Positions 7,984 to 15,823 of a stretch of DNA of 64,000 bases are shown piece after piece. Each line of letters begins with the position of its first letter. Position 1 is the first letter of the stretch. Made by a program: the position numbers and the translations under genes. The notes under the pieces were generated by a model. That model was not told where the DNA came from and made no database searches. It worked only from the letters and a program-made list of their open reading frames with translations. Source of the DNA: Burkholderia sp. SRS-46 (GTDB lineage Bacteria > Pseudomonadota > Gammaproteobacteria > Burkholderiales > Burkholderiaceae); assembly GCF_004343775.1 (NCBI RefSeq), contig NZ_PTXL01000016.1:1-64000 (forward strand), given 5' to 3'.

Positions 7984-8928
7984 ATGAGCCGCATCAGCGA
8001 TACCCGTATCCGCACCCGTGAAGCCGCCGCGCGCCTGGTCGCGATCGGTCGGCTCCCGCATGAGCTCACCGTCGACCTGATCTACGCGGAGATCCGCCAG
8101 GGCAGCCGCACGACGATCAACGACGAACTCAAGCTGTGGAAGGACGAGCAGGCGCGCATCGATGCGCTGAGTGCCGCGCTGCCGCCAGCGGTCGCCAATG
8201 CCATGCTGTCGGTCTGGGCGCTGGCGGTTACGCACGGCGAACAGGTTTTCGCGCAACGTGGTGAGGAACTCGAAAGCGAAGCGACAGCCGCAACTGCTCG
8301 CGCGGAGTCCCTTGTGGCAGTCAACGCAGAACTCCAGACGGAGGTTCGCGCGTTGCGCGGCCGGATCGGCGATAGCGAGACGCGTCTTGCCACGGTGCTG
8401 GCCGATCTTGCCCGCGCGCACGCTGATCGTGACCTTTACGCAAAGCAACTCGATGTCGTCACGGCGGAACAGACGGCGTTGCGCACACAGTCGGTGCAGT
8501 CGCAGCTCGAGGCCCAGCAGGCCCATGCACGCGAACTCGACGCGTTGCGCACTGCGATGGCCGGGCGCGAAGCAGCGCTCCACACGGAAGTCGAGAAAGC
8601 CACCGCCCGGCTTGAAAGCGTGCAGAAACACATCATGGCGCAGGCCGACGAAGCGCGGAACGCGCACCGCCGCGCGGAAACCGCGCTGTCAAAAACGCAA
8701 CAGCGCAACGAACAACTCATCGGCGAGGTGCAGCACCTGACGGCCGACGCGGCTGAGCAGCGTCGGCTCGCCAGCCGACATGAGCAGCAGCTCACAGGCG
8801 CGATCGACGAGGCGCGCGGTCTGCGGCAGGAGCGCGATACGCTCGCGCAGCAGGTCGCCCTCCTGCGAGGCCAGCTTCAGGCGCCAGGCGGGGCAGCACC
8901 CGCCCGTGCGGCAAGGCGATCGCGCTAA
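7984..8928 (+). CDS. tnpT: KfrA-like coiled-coil protein, TnpT-like
   Basis: A 314-aa protein. The first about 110 residues form a KfrA-type DNA-binding domain (ISDTRIRTREAAARLVAIGR, then RQGSRTTINDELKLWK). The rest is one long heptad-rich coiled coil dense in Glu, Ala, Arg and Gln, ending in a basic Arg-rich tail. In Tn4651-type transposons the divergent partner of TnpS is such a protein (TnpT), which binds the recombination site and stimulates resolution. Plasmid KfrA proteins share this build, so family alone is not decisive; the divergent pairing with a recombinase is what supports TnpT. Confidence 0.8.
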   Translation: MSRISDTRIRTREAAARLVAIGRLPHELTVDLIYAEIRQGSRTTINDELKLWKDEQARIDALSAALPPAVANAMLSVWALAVTHGEQVFAQRGEELESEATAATARAESLVAVNAELQTEVRALRGRIGDSETRLATVLADLARAHADRDLYAKQLDVVTAEQTALRTQSVQSQLEAQQAHARELDALRTAMAGREAALHTEVEKATARLESVQKHIMAQADEARNAHRRAETALSKTQQRNEQLIGEVQHLTADAAEQRRLASRHEQQLTGAIDEARGLRQERDTLAQQVALLRGQLQAPGGAAPARAARRSR

Positions 8929-8929
8929 C

Positions 8930-8963
8930 GGGGGCGCCCTTCAAGAACGGACTTTTCGTTAAG
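8930..8963. repeat. Orphan Tn3-type inverted-repeat-like sequence
   Basis: Two bases after the tnpT stop, the sequence begins with five G (GGGGGCGCCCTTC) and ends CTTTTCGTTAAG, the GGGG...TAAG frame typical of Tn21-like ends, over 34 bp. A res site in minus orientation follows immediately. No partner was found, so this may be a relic of a further Tn21-like element, or chance. Confidence 0.35.
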
Positions 8964-8971
8964 AGCGAAGC

Positions 8972-9091
8972 TGTCAGATTCAAGCCTGAGAGAACGGGCA
9001 GCACGCGTCAGACATCGCGGAAGCGGACCTTATCTTGACGCAGTTTGCGCCTTGGCCCTGACGCCCAGTTGAGGTATAGCTTAATCTGACA
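8972..9091 (-). other. Tn21-type res site, minus orientation, left inversion breakpoint
   Basis: Read on the minus strand, this region aligns with the res site before tnpR at 52357-52485. The crossover site I is at 9058-9091 (TGTCAGATTAAG...ACCTCAAC). Site II is at about 9029-9062 and shares GTCAG-N6-GGCGCAA-N4-CGTCA with identical spacing. A probable site III containing TGTCTGAC and CTGACAG lies at about 8972-9015. No resolvase gene remains on its left. The core TATA at 9075-9078 marks where the 43.3-kb inversion begins. Confidence 0.75.
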
Positions 9092-9105
9092 GATAAACGC
9101 CACGC

Positions 9106-11004
9106 TCACACACCACGAATACGCACCCGGAGAAGCTTGACAGAGTTCACGAACACCAGGACATCTGGCCCCAAGTGAATGATGGCGGCCTCGATCGGGC
9201 CTATCCATCCCAGCAGAGCGGCAGTGATGCCCAGTACATGTACGACGCCCACTCCGACAAAGAGATTTTCCTGGATCGTCCGATAGGCGCGACGGGCGAT
9301 TGCTCGTGCCGCCGCGATCTTCCCGAGGTCGTCCGTCATCAAAGCAATGTCCGCCGCTTCCAGCGCGGCCTGTGTTCCTCCTCCGCCCATCGCAATGCCC
9401 ACGCTGGCCCTCGCCAACGCAGGGGCGTCGTTGATGCCGTCCCCCACCATCGCGACCCGGTGTCCCTGTGCGATCAGCTCGCTGATCGCAGCCACCTTAT
9501 CCTCTGGCATCAGGTCCGCCCGGACCTCATCGACGCCCACATCGCGCGCCACTGCCTCGGCTGTGGCTTTGTTGTCCCCCGTCAGGATCACGATGCGTTT
9601 TACGCCAGTGGCCCTGAGTTCGGCCAGCGCCTCACGCGCACCGGGCCTGAGGATGTCGGCAACGAAGATCACTCCGGCAAACTCTCCATCGATCGCGACA
9701 TGCACTGGCGTTCGGCCGCCGTCTTCGACAGCCGCGTCAAGCGCCACACCGTTTTCCCGAAGCAAGGCGGCGTTGCCTGCGAGGACGACTCGCCCTTCGA
9801 CGGTAGCCTTGACCCCGCGCCCATGTACCTGCTCGAAGCTCCCTGGCTCTGGCACCTCGATGCCTCGCTGAACGGCAGCAGCAACGACCGCCTTGGCCAA
9901 CGGGTGTGCGGAGCGCCGATCAGCGGCGGCCGCCCATCTGAGCAGGGCGTTTTCATCTAGCTGGGCGTTGTTCGGCAGCACCTGCACGACTTGCGGCTGA
10001 TTCGCCGTCAGCGTCCCGGTCTTGTCGAACACCACCACGTCGACCTTGGCGAGTTCCTCCAGGTAGACGCCGCCCTTGATCAGGATGCCGCTACGGGCAG
10101 CGCGTGCGATAGCCGCGATCATCACGAGCGGTGTGGCAAGCCCCAACTCCGCAGGCGAGGTGAAGATCAGCAAGGTGACGATGGTGCGGACATCGCGGGT
10201 GACAATATAGACACCGACGAGGAAGACCAGCACGACCGGAATCAGCCAGGCCGCCACCTTGTCGGCCAGTTTCTGGATCGGCGCTTGTTCCGATTCGGCG
10301 CTCTCGACCAGGGCAATGATGCGCGAGAACGTGGTGTCGCGGCCCAATCGCTCGGTGCGGATGTCGAGCGCGCCGGAATCGACCACGGTGCCCGCGAACA
10401 CCGATGAGCCGACGTTTTTGTCCTTGGGAATGCTTTCGCCGGTAATGGGCGCCTCGTTGACGGACCCTTGACCGCTGACCACGCTGCCATCGACCGGGAT
10501 TTTCTCGCCAGACCGAACCAGCACGATATCGCCCAGCTTCAATTCGCTGATGGCGACGGTTCTCTCACCCCCGGCTTCGCGCACTAGGGCGACCTGAGGC
10601 ACCGAGCCGATCAGGGCCTTGATCGACGCTCGGGCACGGTCAGTGTTCAGTTCCGCGATGAATTCCGCGATCAGGATGATCACCATCAGGACCGCGCCAG
10701 CAACCGTCTCGCCGCCGAACAGGGCCACCAAGGTCGCGATGGTCACAAAGATCTCAGTGCCGATCTTCCGTTCATGGATCAGGTCCAGAAGCCCGGTTTT
10801 GACGAGCGGATAGAGACCCACGGCAACGGCCAGCCACAGCAGTTCAATCGGCACCAGACCTTGCCAGAACAGCAAGGCGATGAAACCCGTGGCAACGATG
10901 CGCGCCACCTCGGCCCATCGCGCCCGGGTCATCAGTGCTGACAGATTCAGCGGCCCGTATGCCTTGTCGCCAGCAGATGACTTGGGGATAACTTCAGCAT
11001 TCAT
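9106..11004 (-). CDS. P-type heavy-metal ATPase with SPAEL membrane motif
   Basis: A 632-aa P1B-like pump. It has membrane helices from about residue 33, the actuator motif ITGES, the phosphorylation motif DKTGT, an HP locus (SAHPLAKA), the hinge MVGDGINDAPALA, and C-terminal helices. The transmembrane metal motif reads TSPAELGLATP. The Cys of the usual CPC or SPC is absent and an Ala-Glu pair stands instead. No N-terminal metal-binding domain is present. It follows the RcnA-type gene by 10 bp in one operon with a DmeR/RcnR-type repressor, so nickel or cobalt is the likely substrate by context. It was carried in by the nested transposon. Confidence 0.85.
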   Translation of the reverse strand: MNAEVIPKSSAGDKAYGPLNLSALMTRARWAEVARIVATGFIALLFWQGLVPIELLWLAVAVGLYPLVKTGLLDLIHERKIGTEIFVTIATLVALFGGETVAGAVLMVIILIAEFIAELNTDRARASIKALIGSVPQVALVREAGGERTVAISELKLGDIVLVRSGEKIPVDGSVVSGQGSVNEAPITGESIPKDKNVGSSVFAGTVVDSGALDIRTERLGRDTTFSRIIALVESAESEQAPIQKLADKVAAWLIPVVLVFLVGVYIVTRDVRTIVTLLIFTSPAELGLATPLVMIAAIARAARSGILIKGGVYLEELAKVDVVVFDKTGTLTANQPQVVQVLPNNAQLDENALLRWAAAADRRSAHPLAKAVVAAAVQRGIEVPEPGSFEQVHGRGVKATVEGRVVLAGNAALLRENGVALDAAVEDGGRTPVHVAIDGEFAGVIFVADILRPGAREALAELRATGVKRIVILTGDNKATAEAVARDVGVDEVRADLMPEDKVAAISELIAQGHRVAMVGDGINDAPALARASVGIAMGGGGTQAALEAADIALMTDDLGKIAAARAIARRAYRTIQENLFVGVGVVHVLGITAALLGWIGPIEAAIIHLGPDVLVFVNSVKLLRVRIRGV

Positions 11005-11014
11005 CGTGCTTCTT

Positions 11015-12145
11015 TCAAACTAAAGCCAAGGCGTGCAAGCCTTGATAGCCGACATAGAAACCAACCAGCAGAATCAGTGCGCCGGAGAAGTACGGCGCTT
11101 TGCGGGCGAACTCGCCGAAGCCGCTCCATCGTTTAGAAACGTGCTTCACGCTCAAGGCGGCCAGTGCGCCAGACGCCACCATCGTGAGCGCCAAGCCGAC
11201 GCTGAAGGACAAAACGAGCGTTGCGCCAAGAGCAATCTTCTTCAGTTGCAGACACAGCAGCAAGACGGTGATCGAGGCCGGACACGGAATCAGTCCACCC
11301 GTTAGGCCGAACATGATGATTTGCCCGGTCGTCACTTCCCGATTGGCGAAGCGGTGGCGAATGTCATTGGCGTGCGCCAGCTCGTGCGGGTCTTGGTAGC
11401 CCGGTGCCGACACATCCAGCCCTTCATAGTCCTTGATGGCGTGGTGATGGTGGTCATGTTCGACAAACTCCACGTCATAGTCGTGGCTGTGGTGCTCATG
11501 GCCCAAGCGCAGGCGGGCGACGAACTCATGCGGCTCGGGAATCTCTTGCTCAGATTCCACAAAGCCGTCGCGCTGCACGAAAGTGAACGTCTGACGGCTA
11601 CCGTCTGGTCGTTCCGTTTCAATTCGTACTTGATCGGCTGTCCAGACATGACCATGCTTGCCATCGCGGAAAAGCCGGAAGCGCGGCGGTACGCCATCTT
11701 CAAACACCTCCAGCCGCACTACGCCGTGGCCGGTGTCGATGTGCTTCACCTCGTCATGCTGGTGACTGTGTTCATTTCCGTGATCGTGAATGCAAGCGCT
11801 CTGCTGCCGCCATGTTCTCCACATCATCCAGACGGCAACGCCGATCATCAACACGGCGGACGCGACCTGCATATAAGGCTCACTCGTTTCGGCGTTCCAT
11901 TGTTGGCCGAAATACATCCCTCCCAGCGCAATGACCCACACCACGGCGGTATGGGAAATCGTCGCGGCCAGGCCCAGCAAGACCGCTTGCGTCAACGTGC
12001 CACGAATGGCAACGATGAAAGCGGCCATCATGGTTTTTGAGTGGCCGGGTTCAAGGCCATGCAGTCCGCCCAGCAAGATCGCGCTGGGGATAAATAGCCA
12101 GGCATTGGATGCGCCCTGCTGTAGTAGTGTTGAAAACTCAGTCAT
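11015..12145 (-). CDS. rcnA: RcnA-family nickel/cobalt efflux protein
   Basis: A 376-aa inner-membrane exporter of the NiCoT/RcnA family. The signature GLHGLEPGHSKTMMAAFIVA lies in the first two helices (about residues 25-50). Three N-terminal helices follow, then a long His-rich cytoplasmic loop with several His clusters (for example HEHHSH and HDHHHH, about residues 210-235), then C-terminal helices with the conserved LIPCPASITVLLLCL. The protein is longer than E. coli RcnA because of the loop. It sits between the repressor (11 bp upstream) and a P-type ATPase (10 bp downstream), a Ni/Co-resistance operon. Confidence 0.9.
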   Translation of the reverse strand: MTEFSTLLQQGASNAWLFIPSAILLGGLHGLEPGHSKTMMAAFIVAIRGTLTQAVLLGLAATISHTAVVWVIALGGMYFGQQWNAETSEPYMQVASAVLMIGVAVWMMWRTWRQQSACIHDHGNEHSHQHDEVKHIDTGHGVVRLEVFEDGVPPRFRLFRDGKHGHVWTADQVRIETERPDGSRQTFTFVQRDGFVESEQEIPEPHEFVARLRLGHEHHSHDYDVEFVEHDHHHHAIKDYEGLDVSAPGYQDPHELAHANDIRHRFANREVTTGQIIMFGLTGGLIPCPASITVLLLCLQLKKIALGATLVLSFSVGLALTMVASGALAALSVKHVSKRWSGFGEFARKAPYFSGALILLVGFYVGYQGLHALALV

Positions 12146-12156
12146 GGGAAAGCGCC

Positions 12157-12432
12157 TTATAGGTATTTGGTGATGGCTTTGAACTCGCGGATGGTTTCAT
12201 CTGCACCTTTGGTGCCTTCACGCACGGCGTGTTCAAGGCAATGGTCGATATGGTCATGCACCAAGGCTTTCTTGGCGTTACTGACGGCGCTTTCGACCGC
12301 TTGAAGCTGCTGGGCAATGTCGAGACAACCGCGTCCTTCCTCCAACATGAGGATGATGCTTTTGATATGCCCTTCGGCCCGCTTGAGCCGCTTGATGATG
12401 TCGGGGTGTGAGGTGTGTGTTGTCATGGTCAA
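12157..12432 (-). CDS. RcnR/DmeR-type (CsoR/FrmR family) metal-sensing repressor
   Basis: A 91-aa all-helical repressor. The N-terminal His residues (THTSHPDIIKRLKRAEGHIK), a Cys at about 36 (RGCLDIAQQLQAVE), and a HDHIDHCLEH stretch at about 59-68 are the positions used for Ni(II)/Co(II) binding in DmeR/RcnR proteins. It is expected to block its own operon until metal binds. It is the first gene of the operon and the first gene inside the left repeat of the nested transposon; the promoter must lie in the roughly 70 bp between 12432 and the repeat. Confidence 0.88.
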   Translation of the reverse strand: MTMTTHTSHPDIIKRLKRAEGHIKSIILMLEEGRGCLDIAQQLQAVESAVSNAKKALVHDHIDHCLEHAVREGTKGADETIREFKAITKYL

Positions 12433-12503
12433 TATCCTATCCTAGTGGATAGGATATTACAGGAATAAAGAAATTACCGCCACCCGGCCAAGACCAGAGC
12501 CGT

Positions 12504-12541
12504 CTTAACGTGCTTTAAATTCCGTTTTCTGAGACGACCCC
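12504..12541 (-). repeat. Left inverted repeat of the nested transposon
   Basis: A 38-bp repeat, reading GGGGTCGTCTCAGAAAACGG on the minus strand and ending GTTAAG. It matches the right repeat (56022-56059) at 35 of 38 positions. Both now point the same way on the plus strand because of the inversion. Confidence 0.93.
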
Positions 12542-14294
12542 ATACAGCAATGTCCAGCGACGCTGGTCGTTGCGGCGGCTGACCTTGATATGCTGGTTCT
12601 CGCCGCGTTCGATACGCTGGTTGACGAGCTTCAGTTTTGCTTCGATAGCCTCGTGGAAAGACGCGAGCGTCTGCTCGATGGGCGTGAGCAGGACCGGCGC
12701 GCCAATGTCCTTGAGCACCGCATCCTTGTGCTGCCAGCGCGCGTCGCTGATCAGGTCGTCCTCGAAACGGCGATACTCGGTGCTGTCCTCGCCATACACG
12801 TCGCCCGCTTCGAGCGCGTTACGCAACAGGCGGTAGACGAGAAATTCATAACGGTCGACATCCAGCTGCTTTTTCTTGCCCGGTTCCGAAGCGTACAGGT
12901 AACGTTGAAGATTCTTCGGGATGAGCGCGGTCGGAAAAGTCGATGGGGTTGTCTGCCGGGGCGACTTGCCGTTGCGCAGCAGCGCCTGCAGAAAGACGAT
13001 GGCATCCAGCAGTGGCGCATCCCTCGACCCGGCCGGAAAAGTCCAGTTCCGAGAACAGGTGACGCAGATTGCGCTTGATGGTCGGCGACAGCGTCGTGCA
13101 GTGCGACCACTCAAAACCGGCCCGGTCGAACGCGACGTTGCGCATGTAATTCGAGACCAGCGCGAAACGTTCGGGTTGGAGCAGCGAGAACGCTTTCTTC
13201 TTGACGCTGGAGAATGACGCGTTGCCCGGGATCGAATCGTCGACGAACAGGTGTAGCACCTTGCCGGCAGCCTGCAGATGCGTGCTCGCGTCGGTCAGCG
13301 CACGTTGCATGGCCTCCTGCGCAGCCGCGCGGGCCCATTTCTCGTACTGGTCGACGAGATGAATGAACGCCTCGATCAGGTTATCGTTGATCTGGCGAAA
13401 GCGGTAGTAAGCGAAGCACAACAGGTACAGCCGCGTGGCGCCAGGTGGCATGTGTTGCAGCTTGTAGGCGGAATAGAATTTGACGAGTGACGCGTAATAC
13501 CGGCCGCTTTCCGTCGAGATCCCCGTTGCGTCAAGAAAGTGGCTGGCGAACGCGTGCAGCGGCGCAAAGAATTGACGGCGCTCGACTTCCTGGCGAAGCT
13601 CCTTGTGACTGAAATTCTTCGGTTCGCGCTTGAGCACACTGATCCGGAATGCCGATTCGTCGGCCTGCAGCAAGCCATCGAGCTGACCGGTGATGTCGGG
13701 CGTGAGCGCGTCGGCGAGCAGCTGCGTGATGCGCTTGCGCTCCCCTGTCACGACCCGACCGACCATGTCCTGCAGGAACGTATAGATGGGCGCGACGATG
13801 CGCTGCTGGTTCAGATACTGAAGTGTTTCGCGCAGGATGTAGATCGGCTGCGTCGAGAGCATCGCGATGCGCTGGGCGCGGCGTTTCAGTTCGTCCTTGG
13901 CGCTGCTGTCGCAGAGCCGGAAGCCGAGCAGCTCGAGGACGGTGTGCTGCAGGGCGCGTCGCGTCGGGTACGACGGCAGGTTGATGGCCGCCGGGTTCTT
14001 GCCGGGGAAATGCCGACCCAGTATGTGCAGCAGATCGTCGCGGACGGCGTCCTGGTCGTAGTCGAAAAACTGGCGCTTTGCCTTGAAATAGCCAAGCTGC
14101 AGCGTCAGATGCACGGCGACCGAGGTGGTGCGCGAATGCACGGCGTGCCTTTCCGGCTCGCTCAGGTCGAAGCAGGTCTGCCGGTCCTCGTCGGTGAAGC
14201 GTGGCAGCCCGTACAACTCGTCGATTTCGTGCTGGGTGAGGATGGACAGGCGATGGGAGTCGGCGGGCATGGGAAGCGTTTTGATTGTTGGCAC
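12542..14294 (-). pseudogene. tnpA: Outer transposon transposase TnpA, N-terminal part
   Basis: About 584 codons of a Tn3-family transposase. It has the DUF4158-type N-terminus (LSILTQHEIDELYGLPRFTD) and the central DNA-binding region, ending RRNDQRRWTLLY at the insertion of the nested transposon. The C-terminal part is at 56060-57435 on the other strand. Joining them gives WTLLYPDADETVNGSFYGQL, the expected conserved start of the catalytic domain. A single extra G at about 13021-13023 (GAGGGATG where GAGGATG keeps frame) shifts the frame before the insertion point. The likely start is the ATG at 14294 or at 14270. Confidence 0.9.
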
Positions 14295-14312
14295 GCGATC
14301 GCCGATGGCCGA

Positions 14313-14526
14313 TCATGCCGCGACAGACTGTCGCGATATCGTGATTTTTGGAGGGGCGGCCGGGATGCGCTTGAGGAAACTCGCCACTTCGCGCGGCCCC
14401 GGACGTTCCGGTTCGCGTTTCAACTGGTCCCATCGGGTGCGCCCCGGGCGACCACCACCCATCGATCCGCTCAATCAGCGCTGCATCGAGTAAATCCGCG
14501 AATGTGCGGTAGAGCCTTTCGTGCAA
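14313..14526 (-). pseudogene. Probable relic of another transposase upstream of tnpA
   Basis: Minus-strand fragments in two frames (ERLYRTFADLLDAALIERID, then RWDQLKREPERPGPREVASF, then a stop at 14313) look like the central helical part of a Tn3-type transposase. The frame breaks between the two. I see no intact gene in 14295-14612. Identity as a transposase relic is my pattern judgement only. Confidence 0.35.
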
Positions 14527-14612
14527 CTGGCTGCAGGCGCGCGCCGTGATACGCGACAGCGCGACCAGCGGCGGCGCTTATTCATTGCAATAAGGTCGTT
14601 TATAAAAATCCC

Positions 14613-15806
14613 TCACGTCCGCGACGCCGTCGGCCGCGGCGTGTACCAGCACAGGCACAGCGGCACCGCGGCGAGCGCTGCGCCGGCAAGAAAGGGGGTT
14701 GACGCTCCAAAGCGGTCCCACAACCACCCGGCCAGCGTGCTGCCGGCCACCATGCACAGCCCGCAGGTCAGGTTGAACACGCCAAAAGCCGTGCCGCGCA
14801 GCGTCGGCGGCGCCGTCTCGGCGATCAGCGCAGTGATGATCCCCTGCGTGAAGCCCATATGCAGCCCCCAGAGCGCAACACCGAGCGACAGCAGCGGGAT
14901 CGAATGTCCCAGCCCCAGCAGCAGGTCGGCGAACAGCAAAAAGATCAGCCCCAGCGCGAGCAGCACCCGATGACTCAGGCGATCGGACAGTTTGCCGACC
15001 GGATACGCCGCCCCGGCGTAAACCAGGTTCATGACGACCATCACGCCGGGAATCCACGCCAGCTCAAGCCCGGCCTGTTGGGCGCGCAGCACGAGAAACG
15101 CCTCGCTGAAGCGCGCCAGCATGAGCGTCGCGCCGAGCCCGACGAACCACCAGTAGCGCGCCGGAAATTCACGCAGAGACTGCCAGTGCAGCGGCGAGCG
15201 GAAGGTGCGCCGGGCCGGCGTATGGCCTGTTTCGCCGATGCCGAAAACGATCAACGCAATGGCAATGAACGCCGGAATTACAGAGAACCACAGCACCGTG
15301 CGGATGTGATCGGAAAAATGGAACATCAGCCCGATCGCCAGCAGCGGCCCCAGAAAGGCACCCACCGTATCCATCGACTGGCGCAGACCAAAGCAGGCCC
15401 CGCGAATCGCCGGCGGCGCCACGTCGGCCACAAAGGCATCTCGCGGTGCACCGCGAATACCTTTGCCCAGCCGGTCCAGCATCCGCGCCGTGATGGCAAC
15501 CGCCGGCACGTGCGCGAGCGGAAACAGGGGCTTGGTCAGGGCAGCCAGCCCGTAGCCGAGGAGGATCAGCCCCTTGCGTTTACCGAGCCAGTCACTGATC
15601 GCACCGGAAAAGATTTTCACGATCAGCGCGGTCGCCTCGGCGACGCCCTCGATCAGGCCCAGCGCGGTGGTGCTCAGACCCAGGTTGCTGACCAGGAAAA
15701 TGGGCAGCAGCGCGTGCACCAGCTCCGACGACATGTCCATGAACAGGCTCACGAAGCCCAGGGCCCAGATCGTGCGCGGGATCGGGATCGTGCGGCGGGC
15801 GCTCAT
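14613..15806 (-). CDS. Major facilitator superfamily transporter, 397 aa
   Basis: A 12-helix inner-membrane transporter. The loop 2-3 signature is present as ISDWLGKRKGLILLGYGL, and a second-half counterpart as VGKLSDRLSHRVLLALGL. The segment RMLDRLGKGIRGAPRDAFVA is typical of a subgroup often annotated as MFS proteins of metal or stress islands; the substrate is unknown. ATG at 15806 is chosen because AAGGA lies eight bases upstream, while earlier in-frame starts overlap the preceding gene. It follows the DedA-PAP2 gene by 17 bp and is probably in one operon with it. Confidence 0.85.
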   Translation of the reverse strand: MSARRTIPIPRTIWALGFVSLFMDMSSELVHALLPIFLVSNLGLSTTALGLIEGVAEATALIVKIFSGAISDWLGKRKGLILLGYGLAALTKPLFPLAHVPAVAITARMLDRLGKGIRGAPRDAFVADVAPPAIRGACFGLRQSMDTVGAFLGPLLAIGLMFHFSDHIRTVLWFSVIPAFIAIALIVFGIGETGHTPARRTFRSPLHWQSLREFPARYWWFVGLGATLMLARFSEAFLVLRAQQAGLELAWIPGVMVVMNLVYAGAAYPVGKLSDRLSHRVLLALGLIFLLFADLLLGLGHSIPLLSLGVALWGLHMGFTQGIITALIAETAPPTLRGTAFGVFNLTCGLCMVAGSTLAGWLWDRFGASTPFLAGAALAAVPLCLCWYTPRPTASRT

Positions 15807-15823
15807 TTCGGAATCCTTCATTT

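Larger units (their letters stand above)
9077..12541 (-). mobile_element. Left half of the nested Ni/Co-resistance Tn21-like transposon
   Basis: It runs from the left repeat at 12504-12541, leftwards through a repressor, an RcnA-type exporter and a P-type ATPase, to a res core. Its outer flank (12542-12546) is the reverse complement of TGTAT, and TGTAT also flanks the right half at 56060-56064. Together with 52372-56059 it makes one transposon of about 7.15 kb: repeat, regulator, exporter, ATPase, res, tnpR, tnpA, repeat. Confidence 0.85.
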
